A stretch of DNA of 64,000 nucleotides. Origin: Winogradskyella bathintestinalis. GTDB taxonomy: Bacteria > Bacteroidota > Bacteroidia > Flavobacteriales > Flavobacteriaceae. The position numbers and the translations under genes were made by a program. The notes beneath the pieces are model-generated. The model had not been told where the DNA came from, made no database searches, and saw nothing but the letters and a program-made list of their open reading frames with translations. Location of the stretch: the NCBI RefSeq assembly GCF_030407435.1, contig NZ_JASDDK010000002.1, forward strand, positions 342,702 to 406,701. Reading direction: 5' to 3'. Position 1 is the first letter of the stretch; each line of letters begins with the position of its first letter. This document shows positions 16,988 through 26,100 of the stretch, one piece after another.

Positions 16988-17929
16988 ATGATTAAAAAAC
17001 GCAAAACCAAAATCATAAAAATTATTTTTCCAATTTTATTATTTCTCGGAGCTTTATTCATTCACTTTGTATTCCCCCGTTTCATTACCCAAAAGAGAGG
17101 CAGTATGCAAGGTGTTATGAAAAAACCAAAAATAGATAGCGTCTTTTTTACGAAAAATGAGAAGGCTACTTTCAAACGAAAAAAACTATGCATAACCTCT
17201 TTTGATAATCTTAAGCTAACAGCACTATTAACCTATTCTAACTTAGACCATGCTAAAGCTACCGTTATTTTATTACATGGTACAGGTGCTAACAAAAGTC
17301 GTTTTTTAGGAGTTAGCGAGTTTTTAGCAAATAACGGTTTTAACTCTGTAGCCTTAGATATTAGAGCGTTTGGGGAAAGCGATGGTAAATTCTTAACGTT
17401 TGGTGTAAAGGAGAAGAAGGATGTTAAAAAATTGATTGATATATTAATTAAAAATGAAAATCTAAACAACATAGGCGTTTGGGGACACTCCGTTGGTGGG
17501 GCAATTGCACTACAAGCTATGGGAATTGACAACCGTATTAAATTTGGAATTACAGAAAGTATATACACCGATTTAAAATCTAATTTTCACGATTATTTTG
17601 AACGTCACACCACACTTAACTTTACTTGGCTTACAAATTACCTCGTTAATAGAGCGGGTAAGATTGGTGATTTTAATCCTGATGATGCTAGCCCAATAAA
17701 ATATAGTGAACGGATTACACAGCCTGTTTTAATTGTACACGGCGGCAAAGATGTCGCTATGGATGTTCAGTTTGGTAAAACTGTTTTCGCAAAAATTAAA
17801 AGTAGAGATAAACAATTTGTACTACTTGACTCGGCCGGACACTCAAATATTTGGACCGTAGGTGGTGATAAATATTTTAATACCGTTTTAGAATTCATCA
17901 AAAAACAAAGTTATTCATCTGACAACTAA
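16988..17929 (+). CDS. Membrane-anchored alpha/beta hydrolase
   Basis: A 313-residue protein with an N-terminal hydrophobic helix (residues ~9-30), so it is probably tethered with the hydrolase domain outside the cytoplasm. It has the oxyanion-type 'LLHGTG' (95-100), the nucleophile elbow 'GHSVGG' (Ser168), a later 'HGGKDVAMD' acid site and the catalytic His in 'DSAGHSNIW'. It belongs with YqkD/DUF1749-type serine hydrolases; the substrate is unknown. It begins 16 bases after mutB, so it may ride on that transcript without being functionally linked. Confidence 0.85.
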   Translation: MIKKRKTKIIKIIFPILLFLGALFIHFVFPRFITQKRGSMQGVMKKPKIDSVFFTKNEKATFKRKKLCITSFDNLKLTALLTYSNLDHAKATVILLHGTGANKSRFLGVSEFLANNGFNSVALDIRAFGESDGKFLTFGVKEKKDVKKLIDILIKNENLNNIGVWGHSVGGAIALQAMGIDNRIKFGITESIYTDLKSNFHDYFERHTTLNFTWLTNYLVNRAGKIGDFNPDDASPIKYSERITQPVLIVHGGKDVAMDVQFGKTVFAKIKSRDKQFVLLDSAGHSNIWTVGGDKYFNTVLEFIKKQSYSSDN

Positions 17930-18260
17930 CGGGAATTATAATTGTTTATTAAACTAAAAACGATGCCGCTTTTAGTGTTGACAATTCATTATTATAAATC
18001 CGCTAGTTTCTTTACATGCGCTCTTCCAAACCTTAAAAAACAGTTTAATTATTTCAATGAAATTTTGCTAGAAAGTAAACTTTCCGAAGATCAATAAGCT
18101 GCATCTCTAGGCCCAAATAAATTCACAACGCTATCGCTTAGGAATATTCGAACAGGCAAGGTTTATGGATAATCTTTTTTATGCAACTGTTAACAACTTC
18201 AATTTTCTATCCTCGTAAATAATCGTAATTTTAAGCCCTTATATATAACCAAATCATTTA
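17930..18260. other. 331-base intergenic region before parA
   Basis: No ORF with protein-like composition and no RNA gene was recognised. A near-match to the -7 element (TAATTTTA) lies shortly before parA. No 16-bp parS-like palindrome was found here. Confidence 0.4.
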
Positions 18261-19028
18261 ATGGGTAAAATCATTGCAATAGCAAATCAAAAGGGAGGAG
18301 TTGGTAAAACCACGACCTCAGTAAATTTAGCAGCTTCTCTGGGAGTTTTAGAGAAGAAGGTATTACTTATAGATGCCGATCCACAAGCCAACGCAAGTTC
18401 AGGTTTAGGCATCGATGTCGATACGGTTGAAATAGGGTCGTATCAAGTTGTGGAACATTCCGCTAAAGCAAAAGATGCTATTGTAGCTTCTAATGCGCCA
18501 AATGTAGATGTAATACCTGCACACATCGACCTTGTAGCCATTGAAATTGAATTGGTAGACAAGGAAGCACGTGAGTATATGCTTAAAAAAGCGATTGAAG
18601 ATTTAAAATCAGATTATGATTATATTTTGATTGATTGTGCTCCATCATTAGGACTATTAACGCTTAACGCTTTAACCGCAGCAAATTCAGTAATCATCCC
18701 TATACAATGTGAATATTTTGCCTTAGAAGGTTTGGGCAAACTGTTAAATACTATAAAAAGTGTACAGAAAATCCATAATGAAGCGTTAGACATTGAAGGG
18801 ATGCTATTAACCATGTTCGATTCTCGATTACGTTTATCCAATCAAGTGGTTGAAGAAGTTCAGAAACATTTTAATGAAATGGTTTTTGAGACTATTATTC
18901 AACGGAATGTGCGTTTGGGTGAGGCTCCGAGTTTTGGGGAAAGCATCATCAATTATGACGTGAGTAGCAAAGGAGCTGCCAATTATTTGAGCTTAGCAAA
19001 AGAATTGATTAAGAAAAATGAATTATAA
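18261..19028 (+). CDS. parA: Chromosome-partitioning ATPase ParA/Soj
   Basis: A 255-residue protein of the short chromosomal Soj type, with no N-terminal DNA-binding extension. It has the deviant Walker A 'KGGVGKTT' (11-18), 'LLIDADPQANASSGLG', Walker B 'YILIDCAPSLGLLTLNAL', and the ParA 'FDSRLRLSNQVVEEVQKHF' region. It dimerises on DNA when bound to ATP and moves or segregates origins together with ParB. It overlaps the parB start (ATAATG) by one base. Confidence 0.96.
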   Translation: MGKIIAIANQKGGVGKTTTSVNLAASLGVLEKKVLLIDADPQANASSGLGIDVDTVEIGSYQVVEHSAKAKDAIVASNAPNVDVIPAHIDLVAIEIELVDKEAREYMLKKAIEDLKSDYDYILIDCAPSLGLLTLNALTAANSVIIPIQCEYFALEGLGKLLNTIKSVQKIHNEALDIEGMLLTMFDSRLRLSNQVVEEVQKHFNEMVFETIIQRNVRLGEAPSFGESIINYDVSSKGAANYLSLAKELIKKNEL

Positions 19029-19933
19029 TGGCGAAGGCAACAAAAAAACAAGCTTTAGGTAGAGGACTTTCGGCGCTATTGAAAGATCCAGAAAACGATA
19101 TTAATTCCGCAGAAGACAAAAATGCTGATAAAGTCGTTGGAAATATTGTGGAACTCGATATTGAAAGTATTGAGGTCAATCCATTTCAACCAAGAACAAA
19201 TTTTAACGAAGAAACCTTAAGAGAACTGGCCTCTTCTATTCGAGAATTAGGAGTTATACAACCAATTACGGTTAGAAAATTAGCGTTCAACAACTACCAA
19301 TTAGTTTCTGGTGAACGTCGTTTTAGAGCCTCTAAACTAATTGGCTTAGAGACGATTCCGGCATACATCAGAATTGCCAATGACCAAGAGTCCTTAGAAA
19401 TGGCTTTGGTTGAAAATATTCAACGCCAAGATTTAGATCCTATAGAAATTGCGTTGTCTTACCAACGCTTAATTGACGAGATCGATTTAACTCAGGAGCA
19501 AATGAGCGAACGTGTAGGCAAAAAACGATCTACAATTGCCAACTACTTACGGTTATTAAAATTAGATCCTATTATCCAAACTGGTATGCGAGATGGCTTT
19601 ATAAGTATGGGTCATGGTAGAGCCATGGTTAATATTGAAGATCAAATTGACCAGCTCGAGGTTTACGAAAAAATTATCACCAACAAATTATCTGTTAGAG
19701 CTACAGAACAATTGGTAAAGGAATTGAACACAGATATTCCATCAAAAACAGCTGATACCAAAGTTGAAATTCCAAAGTACATCAAAAAAGGCATGAAGGA
19801 CTTTTCGGATTATTTTGGTCATAAGATAGATGTAAAAGTAGCCAACAATGGGCGAGGAAAAATTACAATTCCTTTTCATTCGGAAGAAGATTTCAACCGT
19901 ATTAAAAAATTAGTACAGCGTGATAATAAATAA
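19028..19933 (+). CDS. parB: Chromosome-partitioning protein ParB (CTPase, parS binding)
   Basis: A 301-residue protein that starts with the ParA-stimulating basic tail 'KKQALGRGLSALLKD'. Then come 'VNPFQPRTNFNEETLRELAS', the CTP-binding 'SGERRFRASK' box, 'ALVENIQRQDLDPIE', the helix-turn-helix 'TQEQMSERVGKKRSTIANYL', and a C-terminal dimerisation domain. It loads at parS sites and spreads as a CTP clamp. The stop overlaps the following DUF5683 gene. Confidence 0.96.
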   Translation: MAKATKKQALGRGLSALLKDPENDINSAEDKNADKVVGNIVELDIESIEVNPFQPRTNFNEETLRELASSIRELGVIQPITVRKLAFNNYQLVSGERRFRASKLIGLETIPAYIRIANDQESLEMALVENIQRQDLDPIEIALSYQRLIDEIDLTQEQMSERVGKKRSTIANYLRLLKLDPIIQTGMRDGFISMGHGRAMVNIEDQIDQLEVYEKIITNKLSVRATEQLVKELNTDIPSKTADTKVEIPKYIKKGMKDFSDYFGHKIDVKVANNGRGKITIPFHSEEDFNRIKKLVQRDNK

Positions 19934-20525
19934 AGAGGTTTTCTGTCTTTTACTGTGCGTGTTTTCAATGCTATTCTCTTTTTCTCAAAATGAAATCGAT
20001 AGTACAAGTGTTTCTATTGAAGAAAGTCCGATTATTGCAAACGAATCGTTAGTTAAAAAAGAGATTGACCCATTACGGCCAGCAAAAGCCGCCTTTTACT
20101 CTGCAATCCTTCCTGGATTAGGTCAGGCTTACAACAAGAGGTATTGGAAAATCCCAATTGTTTGGGGTGCAATAGGCGCAGGCGTTTACTTCTACGTTAG
20201 AAATGATAAACAGTACGACCGTTATAGAGACGCCTATAAGAGCCGGTTAGCAGGTTTTAAAGATGATGAATTTTATGGTTCGGGCGATACGCCTTTAATA
20301 TCTAAAGATGGGCTTATTAGAGGACAAGATCATTTTAGAAAAAATAAAGAGTTGTCTCTATTAATTACGTTCGGATTGTATGCATTAAACATCATTGACG
20401 CTAATGTAGATGCTCATTTACTTCAGTTTAATGTAGACAAAAACTTAAGTTTAAGCCCACATTATCAGTATAATGAAATGGAAAATACTGGCGATTTAGG
20501 AGTAACTCTAAATTTTAAATTTTAA
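19920..20525 (+). CDS. DUF5683 membrane/envelope protein
   Basis: A 201-residue protein from a GTG that overlaps the parB end by 14 bases; this start gives a proper signal peptide ('VFCLLLCVFSMLFSFSQ'). The conserved DUF5683 core is 'AAFYSAILPGLGQAYNKRYWKIPIVWG' followed by 'GAGVYFYVRNDKQYDRYRDAY'; to quote short pieces, 'PGLGQAYNKRYWK' is the signature. A second hydrophobic segment sits near residue 150. Genes of this family stand directly behind parAB and before dapB in many Flavobacteria. The function is unknown. Confidence 0.85.
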   Translation: MIINKEVFCLLLCVFSMLFSFSQNEIDSTSVSIEESPIIANESLVKKEIDPLRPAKAAFYSAILPGLGQAYNKRYWKIPIVWGAIGAGVYFYVRNDKQYDRYRDAYKSRLAGFKDDEFYGSGDTPLISKDGLIRGQDHFRKNKELSLLITFGLYALNIIDANVDAHLLQFNVDKNLSLSPHYQYNEMENTGDLGVTLNFKF

Positions 20526-20554
20526 GTTCGTACGGACACTCAATTTTTATAATA

Positions 20555-21256
20555 ATGAAAATAGCTTTACTTGGATATGGTAGAATGGGCAAAAATATTG
20601 AGTCCATTGCACTTAATCGAAACCATACTATTACACTTAAAATAGCTGATGCAAATTCAGATTACAACTTCTCAGATGCGGACGTTGCTATTGACTTTAG
20701 TGTACCCTCAGCGGCCGTTAATAATATTAAAAAAGCATTAGACGCTGGCGTTCCCGTGGTTTCTGGCACAACCGGTTGGTTAGATAAATACGATGAAATT
20801 TTAGACTACTGCAAATCTAAAAATGGTACTTTTTTATATGCTTCAAATTTTAGTTTAGGCGTTAATCTATTTTTTGAACTCAATAAAAAACTAAGTGAGT
20901 TAATGGCCGGCTTTACGGAATATTCTACCGAAATAGAGGAAATTCACCACACACAAAAATTAGATGCACCAAGCGGTACCGCAATAACGTTAGCCGAACA
21001 AATAATTAAGTTTAATAACTATACTAATTGGACCCTAGACCAACCAAAGTCCAACGAGATTCATATTGCAGCCAAGCGCATAGAAAACGTTCCTGGAACG
21101 CATGAAATTACATATAGTTCTGAAATCGATTCTATTAGCATTAAACACACCGCACACAGCAGACAAGGTTTTGCGATGGGCGCTATTATTGCAGCCGAAT
21201 GGATTAAAGACAAAAAAGGCGTATTTAGCATGAAAGATGTGTTAAACATTGGTTAA
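20555..21256 (+). CDS. dapB: 4-hydroxy-tetrahydrodipicolinate reductase
   Basis: A 233-residue cytoplasmic enzyme with the N-terminal nucleotide-binding 'ALLGYGRMGKNIE', 'VAIDFSVPSAAVNNI', 'VVSGTTGW', and the catalytic box 'EEIHHTQKLDAPSGTA' with its two histidines and lysine. It is slightly short compared with E. coli DapB (273), as is usual for this phylum. It makes tetrahydrodipicolinate for lysine and meso-diaminopimelate, so it supplies peptidoglycan synthesis. It is followed by lepB after 61 bases. Confidence 0.96.
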   Translation: MKIALLGYGRMGKNIESIALNRNHTITLKIADANSDYNFSDADVAIDFSVPSAAVNNIKKALDAGVPVVSGTTGWLDKYDEILDYCKSKNGTFLYASNFSLGVNLFFELNKKLSELMAGFTEYSTEIEEIHHTQKLDAPSGTAITLAEQIIKFNNYTNWTLDQPKSNEIHIAAKRIENVPGTHEITYSSEIDSISIKHTAHSRQGFAMGAIIAAEWIKDKKGVFSMKDVLNIG

Positions 21257-21317
21257 CTTGCCGAGATTTTGAAACAAATTGAAATAATTTTCAACTTACG
21301 AGAATAAATATCATATT

Positions 21318-22925
21318 ATGAGCTGGACACAGTGGTTTTTCTTTCTACTTATTTTACAAATTATACATGGCTTAGGGACATGGAAATTATATATTAAAGC
21401 GAACCGAAAAGCATGGGAAGCTTTTGTACCTGTCTATAACGCAGTGATATTAATGAAAATTATTTCACGGCCGTGGTGGTGGGTCATTTTAATGTTTTTA
21501 CCTATTGTTAATCTTATTATGATTCCTGCAGTATGGGTGGAAACAGCGCGAGCATTCGGAAAAGACTCAAAAATTGATGCCCTCTTATGCATAATTACTT
21601 TAGGTTTTTATTTGTACTATTTAAATTACCTAACTGATGTGCATTATATTGAAGATAGAAAGCTTAAGCCAAAGACTTCTACAGGAGAATGGATTACCTC
21701 TGTCCTATTCGCTATTGTGGCTGCAACTATTGTTCACACTTATTTCTTTCAACCCTTTGTCATTCCATCGTCATCTTTAGAGAAGTCATTGTTGGTCGGA
21801 GACTTTCTTATTGTGAGTAAATTTCATTATGGAGCGAGAACTCCAATGACCACAGTGGGCGCACCAATGGTTCATGATACAATTCCTGTAATAGGGCAAA
21901 AATCGTATTTATTTAATGATAATTACGAAGAACGGAATACCTCTTGGATGAACAAACTCCAATTGCCATTTTTTAGATTACCTGGCTTTGAAGATGTTGA
22001 AAGAAATGATATCGTAGTTTTTAACCAACCAGCAGATACATTGCTGAGCATGAACGATTTCAACCCAGATCGTAATTACTATAAACCTATAGATAAAAAA
22101 ACCAACTTAGTTAAGCGTTGCGTTGGTGTTGCGGGAGATACTTTAGAAATAAGAAACGGTTATGTTTTTATCAATGGTAAACAAAATAAATTACCTCCGA
22201 GATCTCACCTTCAGTTTTCCTATGATATAACCTTTAAACGCCAGTTACAACCTGCAAGAATTTTTGAAATTCTAAAAAAATATGATATCACAGATGGTCT
22301 AGGGTATGGTACAACAGAAGATTCTTATAGAATTCCTGCCGCTACCGATGAAGCTATTGCACAATTAAAACTACATCCTGAAGTGGCCTCGGTTACACCT
22401 ATTAAACAACCTAAAGGTGAGAACGGAAATATGTTTCCTCGAGATCCAAATTACAGCTGGAATGCAGATAATTTCGGCCCACTATGGATTCCAAAAGCTG
22501 GTGCCACGGTAAACTTGGATATGGACAATATTTCCATATATAAACGTACCATTGGAGAGTACGAAGGCAATAAGGTAGTTACAAGAGGCAACCAAATTTT
22601 TATTAACGACCAACCTGCAACGTCATATACCTTTAAACAAGATTATTATTGGATGATGGGTGATAATAGGCACAATTCCATTGATAGCAGATACTGGGGA
22701 TTTGTACCTAATAATCATGTTTTTGGTAAACCGGTGTTTATTTGGATGAGCATCGATGGGATTAATGATGGTATTAAAAACTGGAGTTTCCGATGGGATA
22801 GAATTTTCACTACAGTAAGTGGTGGTCATGAACGCACCTCCTATCTCATTCCTTTTATAATTCTTGTCTTAGGAATTACACTTTTTAATAAATGGAGAAA
22901 GAAGAAAAAGGCTAAGGAAATCTGA
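21318..22925 (+). CDS. lepB: Signal peptidase I
   Basis: A 535-residue inner-membrane protease, much longer than the typical 300 residues. The first ~115 residues are extra membrane helices of the DUF5684 type. The peptidase domain follows with Ser153 in 'IPSSSLEKSLLVGD', Lys266 in 'NLVKRCVGVAGDTLEI', a ~140-residue insertion, and the late box 'GDNRHNSIDSRYWGFVP'. The residue after the catalytic serine is Leu where Met is usual. A last membrane helix ends the protein. It removes signal peptides from exported proteins. Both the fused N-terminus and the insertion are normal in Bacteroidota. Confidence 0.93.
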   Translation: MSWTQWFFFLLILQIIHGLGTWKLYIKANRKAWEAFVPVYNAVILMKIISRPWWWVILMFLPIVNLIMIPAVWVETARAFGKDSKIDALLCIITLGFYLYYLNYLTDVHYIEDRKLKPKTSTGEWITSVLFAIVAATIVHTYFFQPFVIPSSSLEKSLLVGDFLIVSKFHYGARTPMTTVGAPMVHDTIPVIGQKSYLFNDNYEERNTSWMNKLQLPFFRLPGFEDVERNDIVVFNQPADTLLSMNDFNPDRNYYKPIDKKTNLVKRCVGVAGDTLEIRNGYVFINGKQNKLPPRSHLQFSYDITFKRQLQPARIFEILKKYDITDGLGYGTTEDSYRIPAATDEAIAQLKLHPEVASVTPIKQPKGENGNMFPRDPNYSWNADNFGPLWIPKAGATVNLDMDNISIYKRTIGEYEGNKVVTRGNQIFINDQPATSYTFKQDYYWMMGDNRHNSIDSRYWGFVPNNHVFGKPVFIWMSIDGINDGIKNWSFRWDRIFTTVSGGHERTSYLIPFIILVLGITLFNKWRKKKKAKEI

Positions 22926-23144
22926 TGATCTTTTAGGTGGAAGAATAGAGTTTCATTTTTTATTCGCTATATATATAAATGGTTGGCTTATAGAGCCTAT
23001 TTCCGTTACGGACTATTAATGTGCTAAACAATATGTATTGTCTTTGTACAATTGTTAATATGAAAAAAGGAGAGCGCTTTATAAGTGGATTGCAAATCCA
23101 AATATTATAATTCATTAGTGTAAAAACCTATTTAGTACGTCATC

Positions 23145-23762
23145 ATGAACAGTCTCATTTACCCTACATATTTCCCAAATCTTGCACATTTTTGGGCCAT
23201 AGTGAATGCTGATACCGTTTATTTTGAGGTCAGCGACAATTATCAAAAGCAATCGTTTCGAAATCGCACTGAAATTTATGCTGCCAATGGCAAGTTAGCT
23301 TTAACCGTTCCTGTTAGTTATTCCCAAAAAAATCGGCAATTATATAAAGATGTAAAAATCGCCAATGAAGAACAATGGCAGGTTTTACATTTAAAGTCCT
23401 TACAATCTGCTTATAGCATGTCCCCTTTCTTCGAATTCTATATCGATGACTTAATGCCGCTTTTTGAAAAACAATTTGAATATATCTTAGATTTCAATTT
23501 AAAATGCTTCGATGTGCTTCAAAATGCTTTACAATTTAAAATTAACCCTACTCATAATTCTACCTTTGAATTAGAACCCAAAGGAAAAACAGACCTAAGA
23601 AATTTAGCTAAACGTAATTTTAAAGTGCCCTCATTTCAGCCTTACACACAAGTTTTTACAGAGAAACATGGTTTTATCTCTAATCTTAGTATTTTAGATT
23701 TGCTCTTTAATGAAGGTCCTAATTCGGAAATGTATTTGAAACAACAACTATATATAAAGTAA
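23145..23762 (+). CDS. WbqC-like family protein
   Basis: A 205-residue cytoplasmic protein with the family opening 'IYPTYFPNLAHFWAIVNADT' and the basic 'YQKQSFRNRTEIYAANGKLALTVPV' region; short pieces such as 'SFRNRTEI' and 'LTVPV' are diagnostic. The ending 'SILDLLFNEGPNSEMYL' also fits. WbqC proteins occur in polysaccharide loci, but in Flavobacteria they also stand behind lepB, as here. The biochemical role is not established. Confidence 0.85.
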   Translation: MNSLIYPTYFPNLAHFWAIVNADTVYFEVSDNYQKQSFRNRTEIYAANGKLALTVPVSYSQKNRQLYKDVKIANEEQWQVLHLKSLQSAYSMSPFFEFYIDDLMPLFEKQFEYILDFNLKCFDVLQNALQFKINPTHNSTFELEPKGKTDLRNLAKRNFKVPSFQPYTQVFTEKHGFISNLSILDLLFNEGPNSEMYLKQQLYIK

Positions 23763-23863
23763 AAACCAATATTAAAATCTGCTCCAAAAAATTATTTTTC
23801 AAGTCTATTTTACATTGGTCAATTGAAAAGATTTTAAAATATGTTGAGTAAAAACAATTAATT

Positions 23864-24172
23864 ATGCTTCAATCAACAGTGCATTACGGTATACATTTTG
23901 GTCTACCATTGGTCGTTGCCATTTTATTTTACAGAAAGTTTTGGCTGAAGGCTTATGGTATAATGATTTTAGGGATGTTAATAGATTTAGATCATTTATT
24001 AGCAAATCCGATATTCGATCCTAACCGTTGTAGTATTAATTTTCACCCACTTCACTCCTATTATGCGATTGCGGTTTATTTTATTTTGTTAATTCCTAAA
24101 AAGACAAGAATTATTGGCCTAGGGTTGGTTATTCATATTATGGCAGATATAGCAGATTGCAGCTTAATGTAG
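23864..24172 (+). CDS. DUF6122 membrane protein
   Basis: A 102-residue protein with three hydrophobic helices and conserved polar residues within them: 'HYGIHFGLP' at the start, 'GMLIDLDHLLANP' in the middle and 'FHPLHSYYAI' later. The histidines and aspartates resemble the YdjM/metal-dependent membrane hydrolase pattern. Its stop codon is directly next to that of the opposing gene (no gap). The function is unknown. Confidence 0.8.
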   Translation: MLQSTVHYGIHFGLPLVVAILFYRKFWLKAYGIMILGMLIDLDHLLANPIFDPNRCSINFHPLHSYYAIAVYFILLIPKKTRIIGLGLVIHIMADIADCSLM

Positions 24173-25195
24173 CTACGGTAAGGTGAGTGTAGTTTTTATA
24201 GGATAATGATCAGATAATAGTACGTCGTAGGTTTTAAATCCATTTACCGTAAACGCTTTATCGGCCAAAATAAAATCAATTCTCATAGGAAAAAATTTAA
24301 AATCGTAAGTTCTTCCAAAGCCATTGCCGGCTTCCTCAAACGTATCTTTAAATTCATCACCGATGACTTTTCTATAAATATAAGAATAGGCTGTATTATT
24401 AAAATCGCCCGTGATAATCGTTTTATACTTAGTTTTATCTTTATGGGCTAAAAATAAATCCACTTGATCTTGTTGCGCTTTAAACGTAGAACCAACTTGT
24501 TTAAACAAATGGCTAGAGGTTTCTTGTTTTAATTTTTCAACATCAGTTTCAATTCCGGAAGATTGTAAATGAAATGTATAAACGCGGATTGTATCTTGAC
24601 GTCTTACGATATCAACAAAAATCGCATTATTATAGGTATTAGGAAACTCTAATGAACCTGAATTTATAATTGGGAACTTAGAAAAAATGGTTTGTCCTGG
24701 TTTAATGCCCTGAGTTGGCCTTGCATTAAAATTATTATACCCTTCTAAATCAATAGGGTCTCCTGTTCTATATTCTTGAAGACATAAAATATCTGGACGT
24801 TCCTTTTGAATAAATGCTAAAATTTCTTCTTTAACCTTTTTCTTAGGTAACCAATCAAACCTATTAAATAGTCTTACATTATAAGACATCACTGAAAAAT
24901 TATCATCATCTTTAATATCAGTAGAAGCCGAAAATTTGTACATAGAATTGATATAATTCCAGCCTAGCATGAGCACTACTAAAGATAAGAGCAATTGTTT
25001 TTTTACACGGAGTAACCAATAAATAAAAAAGAGCGAATTAAGCAAAATAAGCAAGGGTACACCTAAACTTAGTACCGATAATGTGGCGAAACTTTTTGGC
25101 GGAATGTAAGGTAAAATATAAGAGATAAGTAATAAAAAGGCGACCAACGAATTGATTACAAATATAATTTTACTACCAAATTTTAATCCTTTCAT
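24173..25195 (-). CDS. Endonuclease/exonuclease/phosphatase-family protein, membrane anchored
   Basis: A 340-residue protein with three N-terminal hydrophobic helices (residues ~8-80) and a C-terminal EEP domain. Domain landmarks are 'MSYNVRLF' (103-110), the metal ligand Glu141 in 'CLQEYR', 'HLQSSG', 'ITGDFNN' and the final 'DVLLSDHYPI' with catalytic Asp-His. The domain probably faces the periplasm. It could cleave nucleic acids or phosphodiester lipids; the sequence does not decide. It is last gene of the mutL-rhomboid run. Confidence 0.88.
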   Translation of the reverse strand: MKGLKFGSKIIFVINSLVAFLLLISYILPYIPPKSFATLSVLSLGVPLLILLNSLFFIYWLLRVKKQLLLSLVVLMLGWNYINSMYKFSASTDIKDDDNFSVMSYNVRLFNRFDWLPKKKVKEEILAFIQKERPDILCLQEYRTGDPIDLEGYNNFNARPTQGIKPGQTIFSKFPIINSGSLEFPNTYNNAIFVDIVRRQDTIRVYTFHLQSSGIETDVEKLKQETSSHLFKQVGSTFKAQQDQVDLFLAHKDKTKYKTIITGDFNNTAYSYIYRKVIGDEFKDTFEEAGNGFGRTYDFKFFPMRIDFILADKAFTVNGFKTYDVLLSDHYPIKTTLTLP

Positions 25196-25225
25196 AGTTT
25201 TTGGCTCTCCAAAAATTAAATAGTA

Positions 25226-26098
25226 TTAATCTTTGCCTACTTTAAATAAAAACGCTTTCTCGTCGGCTGTTAAACTTTCATACCCGCTTTTACTAATTTT
25301 ATCAAGAATGTTATCTATTTTTTTCTGCTTACTTAACGCATCAGAATCAGTTTTAGTCTTACGTTTAGCTTTAGTTTGTGTTTTATTTTTATGAACGGTT
25401 TTAAGTTTAGATTTTGGCTTAAACAAATTTGTAAACGAATCCATACTACGCTCAAATCCTGTGCCGATATCTGTACCTTTTAAAAGTTTAGTAGCATACA
25501 CATACCCCAAAATATAACCTCCAAAATGTGCTACAAATCCTCCTTGATTTTGTCCCGATAACATCCTCACCAAATCTAAGCCCACTAAAACCATGGCAAT
25601 ATGTTTCCATTTTACATTAAAAACATTAAACAATCGTATTTCACTATTTGGCATATAAGCCGCTACAAAAAGCAACAAGGCACTAACACCGGCAGACGCA
25701 CCGACTAATACTCCTCTACCAGAAAAAAGTGTAGTGGGTACAAGATTAGTAAACGATAAATAAGCTATTCCACCAGAAATAATTCCTAAGAAGTAGACAT
25801 TCAAAATCATTTTAGACCGAAACAAATTTGTGGTTACTCTCGATAAATAATACAGAAATAACATATTAAACGCTAAATGCCATATGCCATTATGTAAAAA
25901 TGCATAAGAAATTATAGACCAAGGTTGCAATAAAAAATCAACGATGTCGGAGGGTAATTCAAAATAGTTAAATAAATCAATCCGAAATAATGAACTGAAT
26001 ATCAAGCCAACCAAAAAAACCACCACATTAATGGCAATGATTTTACCAAAAACATCGAGATTGTTAAACTTGTATTTTAAATCTTGAACTGTAGTCAT
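25226..26098 (-). CDS. Rhomboid intramembrane serine protease (second copy)
   Basis: A 290-residue protein from the ATG at 26098, three bases after the stop of the first rhomboid gene; the TTG at 26110 would overlap that gene. Six helices, the 'HNGIWHLAFNMLFLYYL' segment, catalytic Ser135 in 'LVGASAGVSA' and His191 in 'GGFVAHFGGYILG' are visible. A Lys/Thr-rich C-terminal tail of about 80 residues is extra. It would cleave membrane proteins inside the bilayer; targets are unknown. Confidence 0.9.
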   Translation of the reverse strand: MTTVQDLKYKFNNLDVFGKIIAINVVVFLVGLIFSSLFRIDLFNYFELPSDIVDFLLQPWSIISYAFLHNGIWHLAFNMLFLYYLSRVTTNLFRSKMILNVYFLGIISGGIAYLSFTNLVPTTLFSGRGVLVGASAGVSALLLFVAAYMPNSEIRLFNVFNVKWKHIAMVLVGLDLVRMLSGQNQGGFVAHFGGYILGYVYATKLLKGTDIGTGFERSMDSFTNLFKPKSKLKTVHKNKTQTKAKRKTKTDSDALSKQKKIDNILDKISKSGYESLTADEKAFLFKVGKD

Positions 26099-26100
26099 AA

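Noticed and set aside
18130-18160. tRNA-like TTCGAAC stretch before parA
   Set aside because: No acceptor or anticodon stem can be folded around it.
22926-23144. Short ORF before the WbqC-like gene
   Set aside because: A 16-codon frame from an ATG near 23060 is too short and has no context support.
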